Shown: positions 11,801 through 25,076, counted from the stretch's first letter. The stretch: DNA of 64,000 nucleotides from Nymphaea colorata (GCF_008831285.2 NC_045148.1:10359001-10423000), one strand, 5' to 3'. Program-made: numbers and translations. Notes: generated by a model from the sequence alone, not told the origin.

Positions 11801-14639
11801 CAGAATCTGAAGAAGAGCAACACTCTAAAAACCATAATTCCGCTGCAGTTGAACAGTCTGTAGGAAAGCCTGATGAAAGGTAGAAATTTATCTTATCATA
11901 TTGCAATTCTTGTATACTATTAGAGTATCAACAATGCTCTGTCTTAATCAGCATTTAAAACTCTACTCAGTCCTCAATCTGGTCAAGAATATGGGAAATC
12001 CAGGAATTGACCAGACTCAGCAGAGTAATGGTACTACCACACCAAGTAACAAAATTGGTTTAACTGAGTCACTCATGTGAATAATGTATATATATCGTAG
12101 ACTTGATATCTAGATTGTAGTAACTTCTATGCCTATGTATGTTTATGTGTGTGTGCTTTAGAAAATAGTGTTATGTACATATATATATCATAGTCACAAA
12201 AAGCTTTCTCGGGTTTTAAACGGCAAGGTTTTACTCGGGTATAATATGGCGAGCTTGAAAAAAATGGGGAAAAAAGAGAAAAATATGGTACATTTTTAAA
12301 AAATTAAGAAAACTAAAATGTGGAAAAAATAAAATAAGTGAGAAACTAATAACGGAAAACATAAAAAATAAGTAGATATGAAACAGATAAAAATTAGAAA
12401 ATAAAAAAACATTTTGGCATTAAAAAAGTGAAAACAATGAAAAAAGCAAAAAAAAAATGCAAAAAATGCTTTTTTCCCCATTTTTTTCATTTGTAATGTT
12501 CTTTTCAAAAAAAGGGTGTTTGTTTAAAGTTTTATACTGCTAATTAATTTTCCGCGTTTTTTGTGACTATGGTACATACATAAATATACTTTATGTGAAA
12601 AATGAAGCCATCAAAACCGTGCTGAATTATTGACTTGACTTGATGAGTCATAAGTCATTGAGTCTTAAAAGACCTTGGTCTTAATTAATGTACTGGAATG
12701 AACTGGTATCGTGACTCCCTAGTTTGCTGATTTTGATGACTGGCACTGCTTTAAATTAGAGTTGCTTCTAAAAGATTGCCAGAGGCAAGGTTGATTACCT
12801 GTCCTCTTGTTATTACTATGAAACAAGTGAAAGTATTGGAGAAAAGGAGTTGCCTCTTTTGACAGTTGGACAACTGAGGCACTCTAACAAATCTACTCTA
12901 TCAAAAGCACAGCTTCTTTTCTTTGAAGCTTGCTTCAAATTTGTGAAGATCCAGGCTCCTCCTAGAGGAGGGGGAGCATCTTCACAAGTTTTTTATTCTT
13001 GAACAGGGAACTCATCTTCTGTGTGAAGCTGATGCAGGAGCAAAGCATGAAAACCCAGATTTAGTTTCAATTTGACTTTTATTTATTATTTTCTTTTATT
13101 TGGATCTTGTTCTAGTATTTTAGCGATTGATTTATTGTTACTTTTTTTGGATCCAGACCAAGGATTCATTTTAGGCTATATAAATATGTTTAAAGCCTCA
13201 TTTGTAATTAGTTTGGAGTTTAATGAATACCCTAATCGTTGTTTAGTTTGCCCTTCTTCCAGTTATTTCCGTTTTGTCTTATATTCCCTTTGATTTTCCT
13301 AGTTTAATTTAGACGCTGATTATGGGCTAGAGGAGCAGTCCTCTACCCCACTGCATCATAAGCTCTATGCTTGTCCTAGGGGTGAGCATCTTCGGGATCT
13401 TTGTTGTTTGTGAATGGGAAACTCATGTCCTGTGATGGGGACCTTGTTCTTAGTAATTTTATCTAGCTTAGTGTTTCTCTCATTCTTACTACCATCTTGT
13501 CTTGACTTTACATTTTTGGACATTAGTATGTTTTATGTTTACAGTAATACTTGTTGATGTGCATCTTGAAATCGTTAGTGAACTCTAACATCAAGTCTCC
13601 CAAGCTGATCCATATAGGCCACTAGCGAGTTAATATTTGAAGATGACTTACTGACAAACTTAGCCAAGTAATGAAGAACAACTTGAGTCAATCAAGTTTT
13701 GTGATTGATTCAGTGGTTCAGTCACTTCAATTTGCTAAGCTCCAACATGATACAAAAAAATTATTTACGTATATCGCATACAAAAGCATATTTATTTTTG
13801 TAGAACACTTAATTTTATTCACCAAGTTCATTGGCACGATCCTTTTCAGTTTTCACTTCCTTCTCTGTTAGGTGAAATTCATGTCTATATATGATTTTGG
13901 AAGTCATTATTTAATTGTATTGATTCAATTCATATTGTTAACACATAATGTTATGCTCAGATATCTGGTAAGGATGAAATAGTCATGACGGTGGATGAGT
14001 TTTTTTTTTTTTTGCAGTTTTTTTTAATTCTTGACAATGTACTAGCTAGTGTGGGATGATTTGGTCTGTGGCTCGAAGCTTCATACTATATTCCTGATGT
14101 AAGTTACAAAGTACAAAGTACAAACAACAGTTGGAGCTTCTAAAGAAAAACTCTAGCTCTTTTCCGTGTGAACTGGAAAATTATGGTGTCTAGTAAACAT
14201 ATATAGCGTTTCAAAATGCTAACTGAATCCCTTCATTTTGACAATGTTTTCAGCTATGAGAATTTTGGTCCTAAACGTGTAGCATGGAGTTATCAATGTT
14301 CAGCAACTTGCATTTTAACAAAAACTAACTTAGGTTGTTTCTTTCAGATTTGGATGTAAAATTAGGACAGAAAAGAGTGTTTTTTGCAAAACATAAGATG
14401 TAGAAGTTTCAATTTGCTTTTCGTACAATAGAAATTCTTATTAAAGATTGCAGTTATTAGGTATGGAAACAATGGGTCCCTTATTTTTATGCTGTTATTC
14501 ATGCGTTGTCTTAAAAAATTAATATTATCTTTCTTATGATTTTGCTAAGTATTGTCATCACCATTTATCCTTTTTGTGTAGAGCACTTGCAACAGATGAT
14601 ATAGCACCGGCAAATCCAGTAAAAAATGAAGAACCTTAG
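8817..14639 (+). CDS. HDA6: class I (RPD3-type) histone deacetylase, HDA6-like
   Basis: This is a zinc-dependent nuclear lysine deacetylase. Arabidopsis HDA6 acts in transcriptional silencing, including rDNA and transposons. Six exons join in frame: 8817-9368, 9667-10107, 10218-10360, 11576-11666, 11740-11879 and 14582-14639. They give 474 residues, close to the usual length of about 470. The catalytic core is intact: [19 protein letters not shown] with tandem histidines 156-157, DIDIHHGDG with zinc ligands D192 and H194, [11 protein letters not shown] with D280, and GGGGYT with Y319. The N-terminal [20 protein letters not shown] favours HDA6 over HDA19. The C-terminal tail after about residue 395 is acidic and divergent. 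Exon 1 is GC-rich and later exons are AT-rich. The fifth intron (2.7 kb) carries a MITE. Start: the first ATG after a GA-repeat leader. The gene is tail-to-tail with the pyrophosphatase, about 1.2 kb away. Confidence 0.93.
10742..10948. repeat. direct repeat pair in HDA6 intron 3
   Basis: Two copies of about 58 bp containing TAGTAAGTTATTGTTTTGAA lie at about 10742-10800 and 10890-10948, 148 bp apart, and differ at several positions. They look like an old local duplication. Confidence 0.8.
12189..12571. mobile_element. MITE in HDA6 intron 5
   Basis: The ends are inverted repeats: CATAGTCACAAAAA at 12189-12202 and its reverse complement at 12558-12571. The interior of about 380 bp is A-rich with no coding capacity. 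Flanks are both TACATA-like, but I could not define an exact target duplication. The superfamily is uncertain. Confidence 0.6.
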
Positions 14640-15803
14640 AAGGAGAGTTGATTGGAGTAGCCCTTGATTCAGTTAGAATTGTCATGAATCCTTGTCTTGC
14701 TGTAAACGTTGAAAATCCAGGACTTGGTAGAATTCGGTGGTATCTTCCTGTTTACCAAATCTTCCGAAGGCAGTTGACGCCTGTTTCTCTCTCTTATTCT
14801 GAAGAACCATGGGGAAGTGTAGAATGGACCATTGCCAGCAGCATACTGGACCTGGGAAGAGGAAACTCGTCAATGCACATCGAAGATGCAGACAGGGTGG
14901 GAGATTGACTGAACTTGAGCCTGGTTTCAGTGATCTATTGAGACTGGGTAACACGTGTAGACTTAAAATATGCCAGTGAGGCTTGTAGAGTTACTTTTGA
15001 TCTCATCTATAGAAATATAAAAGCTCCTTCAAATTCCCTTTTTGTTGTTTCTCTCTTTCAAAAGAAAATATATTGGAGATATGCCCATAGGAATGAATAC
15101 AAATCTTTGTGGGGTCACCGGTCACATTGGTAATGTCTGATTACTTCATGTGTCTTCACCTCTCTCAGGCGTCAAGTTGCATGATGATGGGACTTTTTGC
15201 ATTTTTTCTGTTGTGGTTTTCATGTGAAACTTCTTTTTTCCTTTTCTCTTGATTTCAACTTTATTTCTGGAGATTACTCTTCCGTAGTGAAAAGGGATGT
15301 TGTTTCTGTGAATAAGACATCTTGCTCAATCCCCATCTTCACGGAGACATAATTAAGAGCAGAATGATCCCATCGACTCAGAGGTTTGTACAGATCCAGT
15401 TTGTTGTTTCCCTATAGACCTCTCAACTACTATAGTTAGTCATGCATCTGTGTATCCCGTTTAAGTCCTGAAAGAACCAGTAACTAAGGAAACCGAATAA
15501 TTGGATGAGCTTGAAATGGAGACACAATTTGAAATTTTACTTGATATTGTAGCATACACTCAAAATGGGCGATTTTATTATGAACTAACACTGGATGACA
15601 GTGATTATTTTCGCCCTTTCTAGGACCAAAATGATACATTTCACAAGGGAAAAAAGGTAAAATTTATGAACTGTTGGCAATGCCGCAAACACCTTCTGTG
15701 CTCTTTGTCAGTAGCATACATTACAAAGCAAGACTCCTGTTTTCTAAGAAAGGAAGACGGACAGAATTCTGCTATTTGATGCACAATCCAAATGTCCAAA
15801 AAC
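14640..15803. other. tail-to-tail intergenic region (3' UTRs)
   Basis: This separates the HDA6 stop codon from the pyrophosphatase stop codon on the opposite strand. It must hold both 3' UTRs and polyadenylation sites. No additional gene is visible. The short frames at 14648-14908 show no family resemblance. Confidence 0.6.
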
Positions 15804-18800
15804 TTAGAGGTACTTGAAGAGCAGTCCTCCGTGTGCAGCAAAGAATGGTGCAAACACCAATGATTCAACTGCCATGAGCTTGATCAAGATATTGAGAGAT
15901 GGACCAGAGGTATCCTTTAAAGGATCACCAACCGTGTCACCAATAACTGCAGCTTTGTGTGGATCGGAACCCTTTGGGCCTAAAGATCTAGCATGCTCGG
16001 TCGAGCCAGCCTACACAGAAAAGAACATGTATTAGTGATTGTGTATCTCAGCATGCAGAAAGTGAAATGGAACGCTGGATGCCAATATGCAAGTACCGGC
16101 ATTTCAGATATGCAGGGCATTGAAGCACGACTCAACTAAGCATTAGTCATAAGTTATCCACGAATGATCTTGTTGCAGAGTAGGATCCAAGCATAAAATT
16201 GAAGAAACATAAAACCAGACAGATACAGGTGAACATGATGACCCAACATTTAAATTGTTGACAAATGAAAACCACGCCTGAGAGGTTGCGAACCGGAACT
16301 TTATTGAAAGCAAAAGTGCAAGACAACCTCTGGGCAATCCTAGCATCTTTCACAGGGAAAGCAGATAAGATCTATGTGATTTACGATATCAGAATGAAGA
16401 TAAAGAGAAACTGATAGGCTACCTCTATGTATTTCTTTGCATTATCCCAGGCACCGCCAGTGTTTGAAGCTGAGATGGCAACCTGCATAGACAAGCAAAA
16501 TAGAGTATTATTATAATAACATTTATAAGAAAATATACATGCATAAAGTAGATGTGCTGAAGGAAAGACAACAGCATTCTGAACTACCACATATTCTTTT
16601 TGAGCAATATACGAACTAAGAAACAACTTTATGGAGTGAATCTGTACCTGGACACCGGAAACAAGGGCACCAGCCAATAGCCCAGAAAGAGTTTGCACTC
16701 CAAAGAAAGTGCCAGCAATCAGTGGTGAGAGTAAAACGAGTGCACCTGGTGGCAACATTTCTCTGAGTGAAGCATCAGTAGAGATCTTCACACAGTTTGC
16801 ATAATCAGGCTTGACACGGCCCTCCATTAATCCTGGTGTGGTATTAAACTGTCTGCGGACTTCTTCAACCATTTTCAGAGCAGCACTTCCAACACTTTTC
16901 ATGGTCATCGATGAGAACCAGTAGGGAAGCATAGCGCCCACAATCAAGCCGATAAAGACCTTAGCAGATAGTAAATCAACCGTCTTTAAACTGGCTCGAC
17001 TTACAAAGGCTCCAAACAAAGCAAGGGACACAAGTGCAGCTGATCCAATAGCGAAACCCTGAAACCAGAAAGTGAACTCGATTACATCACTTGGTGAAGA
17101 ATCAGCTAGATCAAATTGCAGAAAAATGAGCGGTAAGTAAACTCATAGTTTTGTACCATAGATATGATTGAACTCATAATGAATGGCTAGAAATTCCAGA
17201 AAGTTTACATTAAAAATAATACTGAAGAAGCCGAAGTAAAGTACTCACCTTTCCAATGGCAGCAGTGGTGTTCCCAGCTGCATCAAGTGCATCAGTACGT
17301 TGGCGGATTTCCCGGCTCATTCCAGCCATTTCCGCTATCCCACCAGCATTGTCACTTATTGGACCATATGCATCTATTGTCAGCCCAATAGCTATGGTGC
17401 TTAGCATTCCTAAAGCAGCCATAGCAACTCCATACATTGCAGCCAAGGAGAAACTTACATAAATCGCAATTGCAATTGCAAAAATTGGAATTATCACTGA
17501 TTTGTAACCCAGAGCGAGCCCAAATATCACATTTGTTGCGGCACCAGTACGGCAGGAGTCAGCAACATCACGCACTGGCCTGAAAATTTTTGTTCCCAAT
17601 TGGTTAGATGGCAAATCTAGTACCATTCAAAGCTATCTAGAATAAGCAATGGGCCGATAAATCCTACTTAGTGGTCTCTTAACATTTTCTACATGTTTTT
17701 GTTCACAGCATATAAGTATGATGTATAACTTATATGGAAATCAACGAAGATTAGTTTAGATTTATTCATGTTTAGATGGCTCATGCTGCAGGATAATGAA
17801 AAGCTAGGTTCTTCATTGAAATGGCTACAGCTGAGCTGAGCCAGCATTTTGAATCACAATCTACATAGAGAAGAAAATACTTGCAAACTTGTCATACCCA
17901 TAAGCATTGCTTGTGAAATACTCTGTAATGTACCCAATGATAAGGCCCATCCAGAGACCAATTGAAACAGAGAAGAAGAGATGCCTGTAACCACAAGACC
18001 CAGACATTGTTAAACCATAAAAGGGGTTAGAACTATATTAGACAGCTTTTGTAAAGCCCTCCTTGTACAAGAGAACAAGAAATGAATTTCCAAAAGGTTT
18101 ACCAGTTCTTCACAGTCTTCTTTGATCCAAGATCAAATAATTCAAAGCTTGATGGCAAAGCAATAAAACTAACAATGGCAATGCCAATAGTCATCAATAC
18201 AGTGGAGATAATGAGCTGGCGCTTCAGCATGGGCTCAATTTCTTTCTCAGACTTTATCTCAAAGATCTCCGTGGTGAGCAATGTGGTGATCATGCAAACC
18301 AGGATACCCATGGAACTGATGATTAAAGGATAAGACATGGCCATGAAGTCATGTTCAACACCAAATGATGAGATTGAAGCAACAAAAAGAGCAGCACAGG
18401 AGGACTCAGCATAAGAGCCAAACAGATCTGATCCCATCCCTGCGATATCTCCTACATTGTCACCAACATTATCTGCAATAACCTGCACTTGCAAGGTAAA
18501 GATGGAAATTCAATATGCAGTCATGCCCTAAAGCAGATGGTAATGCAAGTGTTGAAAAATGTGCCAGATCGTGAACATGCATCTTCCGGATTAATTTGAT
18601 GTATAATGATCAAATCAAAAAAGAGATGGAAGAATCTTTCAACAACAATTCCATCACAAATTCCCAAATCCCATACTGACAAAAACTTTATTTTTGCCAA
18701 TGTATTGAATAGCCATGTTCTGGTAAGCAGAAGGCTCCAAAACTACGAAAGTAAGAAACTTTTTATCGCACAAGAGTAGGATTGCCATGATCATAACAAC

Positions 18801-20007
18801 AACAGAAAGGATATATCTATGGACTAGTATCAGCACAGAGGGTGTTGCTAAATTACAGGGGAAAAAAGCCATAGGAGGCAGAAGTCCATGGAAACTTACA
18901 GCTGGATTTCGTGGGTCATCTTCAGGAATGTTTTTCTCCACCTTCCCAACAAGATCAGCACCAACATCTGCAGCTTTAGTATATATTCCTCCCCCAACTC
19001 TTCCAAAAAGAGCCATTGACGAACCACCAAGGCCATAGCCAGTAATTGATTCATAAAGCCCCTCCCAATCATCTCCATAGTACCATTTGAAGACACAAAT
19101 TGCAATATAGAGTACTAACAGCCCATTGGCAGCAAGCAAGAATCCCATGACAGAACCAGACCTGAAAGCTGCCACGAAAGCCTTGTTGACCCCCTTTCTT
19201 GCCTCTAAAGTTGTCCTTGCGTTTGCATATGTTGCAATTTTCATGCCAAGAAAACCAGAAAGTACAGAGGTTAATGCACCCAGAAGGAAAGCAATGGTGC
19301 TGAAAATGGCATTTGCAAGGGCAGGTTTACAGAGCTTTGTTTCATCATAGGCACACGGTTCTGATTTCGTACTGAACCCTTTAACTGAACCAAGGAACAG
19401 GAATATAATTCCACCAAAGACAATCATAAAAACTCCAAGATACTTGTACTGAGTAAACAAAAAGGAGGTTGCTCCTGCACATTGAAAAAACAACAGTTTG
19501 AGAAACTTACTGAATATGTAGCTAAGAGGAATCAAACATTTCATATTCAGTCTGCTGCCAAGATGAAAGGTCAAATAAATTGTCGTTCAGCAAAAATCTA
19601 GCTTCCTCTGAAAACAAAATCAAGCTTCATGGTATAAATGGATAGAGAAATAGGAATATGCCCTTCAGTTGACAAAATCAAGCTTCAATTTGTGACATTT
19701 GAAAAGGGAGAGTGCTAACCGTTGAAGAAAGGATACACTTTAAAAACTAAATTGAATTATTCATACCTACAGAAATGGCGTTCTGAATCTCACAACACTT
19801 AGATACAGCTGTATTTCCATCCACACCTTCCTCTGCTTCATTTTCCAACAGACCCTCCAAAGGCCCGCCATTCAATGCACGTGAAGTTGGAGAAACCGTA
19901 ATTCGGGATACCAGAAACCATTGGTACAGAGCAAAGCCGATTCCGACGATGGCAGTCGCCGGAATGAAGACATATGCGAACAGTTCTCCCACTAGAGCGT
20001 AACTCAT
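15804..20007 (-). CDS. AVP1: vacuolar H+-translocating pyrophosphatase (V-PPase)
   Basis: This membrane pump hydrolyses pyrophosphate to move protons into the vacuole. Eight exons join in frame: 20007-19767, 19474-18900, 18482-18103, 17984-17898, 17579-17249, 17058-16648, 16482-16423 and 16010-15804. They give 763 residues, the usual length for type I plant V-PPases. Visible landmarks are the substrate-site motif DVGADLVGK (250-258), the [20 protein letters not shown] segment, [10 protein letters not shown] typical of the K+-dependent type, and the conserved C-terminal block ending HGGLLFKYL. It is strongly hydrophobic, consistent with about 16 membrane helices. An in-frame ATG lies nine codons upstream (20034). 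I prefer 20007 because the inverted copy has a stop codon in that extension but keeps the MS.ALVGELF start. Part of the gene is duplicated in inverse orientation at 30101-33238. Confidence 0.95.
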
Positions 20008-22845
20008 TTTCTCAGACACCAAGAGCCAATTCATCCAGTCGCAGAACGCAGTACTCGCACCACAGAATTTATAGAACTTGCAGAGGAAATGTCAAACAGG
20101 ATGTGAAAAATGGACTACGCAAACGATGATATCAATTCAAAATAAAGAACCAACGATGTGATCAATGACGAAATCATAGGACCCGGAGAGAAAAACCAGG
20201 AAGTATTGCAATCTGTGTGCCATGACTTCTGTATCAGATGGAATTTGAATCTTGACGTGGATGATACAACATCATTAGTAAAACAAAGTAAATCTTCGTA
20301 GGAGTCAACTGTTCGAACTTAATTTCAACAATGCGCATTATGTTTTTGAATTCCTGGATCGAAGCTAAGACGTTAAGTTAAAGCCATTAGTTTTGGAGTA
20401 GCTCAAAGTTTTGCAATTCTCTAAGTTGTTCCAAGTTGGAAAATGCTCATATTTCCTCTTATGAGACGGAAAAAGAGAACGGTAATCTAAAAGCTGTCAG
20501 CTGAAAAAAATGTGGTTGGTAACGGAAAGCTAAGAAATACGAATCCTATTATAAACCCATGGACAGAAGATTCTGCATAGATGAAAGTGAAAGAATAAAA
20601 TGTTCTTTCTCTTGATAAACATTTCAGAAAAAGAGATGCGATTGGAATAGAAGTGCTTCGGACCTACCTTTTGTTTATAAATTATAACTGTTCGAAGTTT
20701 TTTTAATAAGGCTGCAGTTCAGAAAAAACTTCAAACAAGAGTTTGAAGCAAACTTTCTTTAACTTGAGAAGCAACCAAAAAAAAAAAAAAACTTCGTTAA
20801 AACAGCATCCATGTATTTTTTAATGATAGAAAGTAATATTGGAAAAAACTTCCAACTACCTTTTTTTATTTCTCCAAATAGCAGAAATTTATTGAAGTTC
20901 TTATTTGACAGTCTTCATGAAAACCAATTCTAGTTTGAACCTTTAGTTTGCACCATCACACAGATCAACAGAAACCATTAATCTAAAATTTGCCTCTGAA
21001 ACTTACTTGCAAACCTTGATTGGAGAACAGTATTTTGCCTGAAAGTTGGACGCATAATATATCAGACTCAATTAGAGAGAGCAAGAATTTCATGTTTAGG
21101 AACCCGAACAGTTCTACCACCCTTATATAATATTTTTGAAGATTTTTAGCGAGGGTCAAGCTCCAATTTTTCAAAACTTTTACATAACTAAATTTTTTTG
21201 AAAATTTTTATTAGGTAAAATTTAAATTTTCAGAACTTGAGGGGAGCCATGGCCCCTGCAGGCCCCTTTCTCTGCACCCATGGGCTCAGTGGGTGTAAAT
21301 TAATCTTTGCAAGAAGGAGAAACAGAGTGAGAAGAACAAACAGTAAAGAAGGCAATATGTTGAAGGATATCGTGGGGAGCCCATAAACCAAAGACATTAT
21401 TCACTTGAATCCACCTTTCAACTAATTAACAAGTTAGCAGAAGTTCTTCCTTCAGTAAACTAATGAAGGTGATGAAATCAGCAAAGGTTGTTAATGGTGC
21501 AAAAAACTATCAAATGTGATCACGAATTGAAGTAAGACTCGAGGGAGTCAGCGGTTTCAATGCCTTCTTAACGTTGAGAAAAATGATTTTTGTGCCACCA
21601 GTTTTGAAGATTCCAACCGCAGACATTGTATGAATATAATAAGTATCTTGGAAGTAAACGCAAGAGGTGCGGTTTGAGTTCGCATATTCGAAACAAGAAA
21701 AGTTTCAAACAATTAGAGGTTATTGGTGGGCATTTTGGTTTATCTATTGGCAAAAACTTTTATTTTAAGATGTTGCTGATTGTAGCGTGAAATTTTTAGT
21801 ATATTTTGGTATTTTTCTTGTTGTAGCATGAATATAATATTTGTTCACAGGGCGTGCATGGATGACACCCTAAAATGGCCGTTTTATTTTACCTCCAAAA
21901 AGTCACTATAGGCATGTGCGGGTGACTATCGAAACGGAGTTTATGAAAAACCCCAACTTTGACAAAATAGTTTGGCCCTCCCAGTTTTTCACAAAAACCT
22001 AAATTTGTGTCTCAGATTTACAAACCAAATTTCAGAAATTGATAAAAAAAAACAAGTTTTAACAACACCTAAACTTTATGAAACCTTTGTCATTCAAATG
22101 CTACTATAGATTTCAAATAAGTAGGATGTTTTTCATTTTTGCTTTATCTAGATAAATCTAAAAAATAAAGAAAAAGTTAGATTACCACTTAATTTTTAAT
22201 ACATTCGCGAAAAACTGCCTAGACTTTGCAAAGTTCAAAGAGCTGCTTCAGTTTACTAAATAATTCGCACCCTTCTCTTCAATTTAAAAAGACCATATGA
22301 TTTTTAATAGAAAAGAAGTGCTTTTAGGTATTGGGTTCTTCATAATCCATATTCTTTTTGGAAGTCTCTTCCAGATTTTACTTTCTTTTATGCGTGATTG
22401 GAATGACAAAACAGAGAAAGAGATGGTATGTGAGATAATATCAGATATATTTGTAAACATTTTTTTAAATGAATTATCCTTTTTAGGGGTAGAAAAGTAT
22501 ATTAGATATAGCTTAACATTTTCAGTAGAGCACGTCTTTATTTCATAAATTAAAGTTGTTATTTGTAATTTCTCACTCATTAGACTGTTATTATAAATAG
22601 ATTAGGCATTGATCAGTTATTTTTAAATTTCTATGTCGAAAGCATTTCTTTTCCCTATTCATATATGACCATTGAGATTTCTCATTTGCAGGTACTCTTT
22701 GTCCACACAGCATCCCTTGTATCGTTCCTTTTTCTCTTTTTATAAAAGCTACTAATAACAGAAGCATATTTAAGTTTTTTTTATTTTTTAAAAAAGTTTG
22801 TTAGTTTTTTCAAAAGATTAAAGCGCATGTCACATAACATATCAA
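17178..22845 (-). repeat. left arm of a large inverted duplication
   Basis: This stretch reads, on the minus strand, like 27893-33308 on the plus strand. It covers V-PPase exons 1-5, their introns and about 2.8 kb upstream of the start codon. Homology ends just after the exon 5 donor on one side. On the other it ends near a shared sequence that reads AAGATTAAAG plus TCACAT. The arm is interrupted by about 665 bp (about 20203-20868) absent from the other arm. Boundaries were judged by eye and may be off by tens of bases. Confidence 0.9.
20035..22845. other. V-PPase upstream region (within left arm)
   Basis: This holds the 5' leader and promoter region of the intact pyrophosphatase gene and no other gene. 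Sequence near 21240-21300 (GGAGCCATGGCCCCTGCAGG) resembles the GC-rich terminus of hAT-like short elements. It is present in both arms, so it predates the duplication. The rest is AT-rich and unremarkable. Confidence 0.5.
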
Positions 22846-23228
22846 CTATTTTTCTTAAACATATGTGTCTGGTTTTTTTTTATATATAATTAAAGGTCTG
22901 CCCAACCCCAACTTGCCTGGTCAATTAGAAACAAGAAAAAAGTGGGAGGACTGCCAATATCCTTAACGAGTTAATTTATCTCAATTTGCAAGCAATGATT
23001 CTTTTAATTAAAAAAATGTGGTCAACCTTCTTCTCTTCTAGAGAGGCCCGTGTTTGACATTGAGGGATGCTACCACCTCACCTCAAGATGATCAAGTAGA
23101 AGAACGAGAAGGAAGAAGAAAAATCTGTCACGATTCATGAATCCTCTTCAAGCCTACCTTGCCCAACAGTAAATTGATCATAGAATCTATGGTTTCATTT
23201 CTCTAGATTGAGTGCCGGTCGTTGGCCT

Positions 23229-23428
23229 TAGGGGTGGAGCCAGGATTTTTCGCAAGGGCGGGCAAATGGGGACTGAGTTTTGTAGATTGGATTTGGGTAG
23301 CGCAACTCATATTCAAAAAATATATTGAGACAAAAAAAAAATCAATTTTTACACTAGATTTTTTTAAAAAAATTTGATTGGGGTGGGGCCATGGCCTAGG
23401 CGCCCCCCCCCCCCTCCCTCTGCCCCTG
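23229..23428. mobile_element. hAT-type MITE with 8-bp target duplication
   Basis: The 200-bp element begins TAGGGGTGGAGCCAGG and ends CCTCCCTCTGCCCCTG, which are imperfect inverted repeats. It is flanked on both sides by GTTGGCCT (23221-23228 and 23429-23436), a perfect 8-bp duplication characteristic of hAT transposons. It has no coding capacity. A relative lies at 47137-47307. Confidence 0.85.
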
Positions 23429-23529
23429 GTTGGCCTACTAGTGGAAAAGATTGCAAGATTTTGAGTCTCTATCGTTAACTTTAATTGGGGTGCAAATTGT
23501 TTTGCTTTAGTCGTATTATATTATATGTT

Positions 23530-23735
23530 TAAATCTTGAAACTATATGCTATAGCTTCGACGAGTTTGGTCTATCCGAGAAGGCCAGCTGCTGGTATAAG
23601 GCCAGTTGTTAGTTCGATTTTCATGGGTATTAACTCTTTACATAGGCCTTGGGAGTGGAGCTACTAGCTTTGATGTTTTATGCTGTCGTCGTGGCTGAGC
23701 CACCAACTCTAATCTGGTTTTCTTTTGGCCCAAAT
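23530..23735 (+). mobile_element. SINE-like (tRNA-derived) remnant
   Basis: The string GTTAGTTCGATTTTCATGGG resembles a tRNA-type B box and matches GTTAGTTCGATTCTCGTAGG at about 49497-49516. The segment is followed within about 130 bp by an A-rich run. Ends are approximate. Confidence 0.4.
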
Positions 23736-24713
23736 GAGAAAAAAAAAAAAAAGGTATAATCATGTGTGTGCGATTTATTAAATCTTAAACTTTCTTTAAC
23801 TCAAAGGATTTAAGTTAAACATACTTAATAGGGTCCCAAGAAATTTGATTTAGGTTAAATATACTAATTCAGAGCCACCCAACCCACTCATAGGAGTCAT
23901 GTTGGATGGTGAAGAGAAAAACAAAAAGAAAAAATATGAAGTAATACTAAATGATGAAAGTGTCTATCATCTTTTTGTTCTTACTTTTCTCCCCAACATT
24001 CATCACAATGAGGGAACCCAAATTGAAATGTTGCCATCTGATCACTTAAACCCTTTTTCTTTCTAATTTAATTTGCCACTCTCCCCTCTCTCCTATACCC
24101 CCATTCCCCTCTTCATCATTGTTGGAGCCCTCCCTCTCTTACATAGACACTAAAAGGCAGACCTTTCTTGTTTCTGCCATAGTCCCTTAGACAAAATGAC
24201 AAATTGTTACTAAATCCAATGAAACCGCTAAAAAATTAAGGCATATTCACAGGATCTTGTAACATGGTGTTTCATGTGAAGGCGGAAAAAACAGGAGGGA
24301 TGTAAGAGATACCAAATTACAGTGAAGGGGGAAAAAACTGGAAAAATGATGTAAAGTAATTATTTGTCACTTCTTCTTTGCATCTTCCTTTAAGTCACAT
24401 CTTCTTTGTCAAGTTTGCATCTTTGTAGTTTGACATCACATAATTCTGAAATTTTTTGAACACTCCGAACATTCATGCTCTGGTATTTTCTGCATCATTC
24501 TACAATAATTCTTTAAATTGGTTTCTGACATAAATCCTACTTTGATATCTTTTGGTTGTGATTCTGGTTTTGCTAGTATTTCTAGCCATCTGGCTACCTC
24601 TTCTAAGGATCCTTCTTTTGTCTTTCGTGATTGTGAAAATATGATCCGATGGCCTTTGGATTCATATAACCATATATTTTGGTGTTGATATTGTTTGAGT
24701 AATTCTTCAAAAA

Positions 24714-25076
24714 TTAACTGAATGCTTTTGGCTCTTTTTCTGGCAAATATTTTTTAATTTCTGGTAATAATATTTCTTCTTGTATTTGTACTTCTGGATC
24801 TATCATTGCCTTAGTACGTCCTAATTTGATACAATGAAGTGGCACTATAATTTTGTCCTCTAATATCTCAGCTTGTGCTGAGTAGAATCTTACATATATT
24901 AACTCAGCTTTGGTGATTTCTAAATATCTCTTTGCCATTCGACATAACTCTGATATTTCTTCAAGCTCCTTTGCATTTGTGGTATATACTATGTGGAGGA
25001 GTCCATAACTATATGCTGTCTTGATTACATTTGGATTGGTCTTGGAGTAAGCTACCAATTTGTTGAATCCTGGCAA
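24714..25076 (-). pseudogene. open frame downstream of RNase H in pararetrovirus-like remnant
   Basis: A 120-codon open frame follows the RT and RNase H segments on the same strand. The codons look protein-like, rich in Glu, Lys and Ile, and the frame appears to continue, with a break, to about 24400. I do not recognise its domain. Position suggests a second ORF of the element. A permuted piece of the circular viral genome is an alternative. Confidence 0.4.

Noticed and set aside
18787-19350. Antisense frames over V-PPase exon 2
   Set aside because: They are shadows of the conserved coding strand and recur as mirror images in the other arm.
20008-20034. Upstream in-frame ATG for the V-PPase
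   Set aside because: The duplicated copy has a stop in this extension while the downstream ATG is kept in both, so the extension is probably leader.
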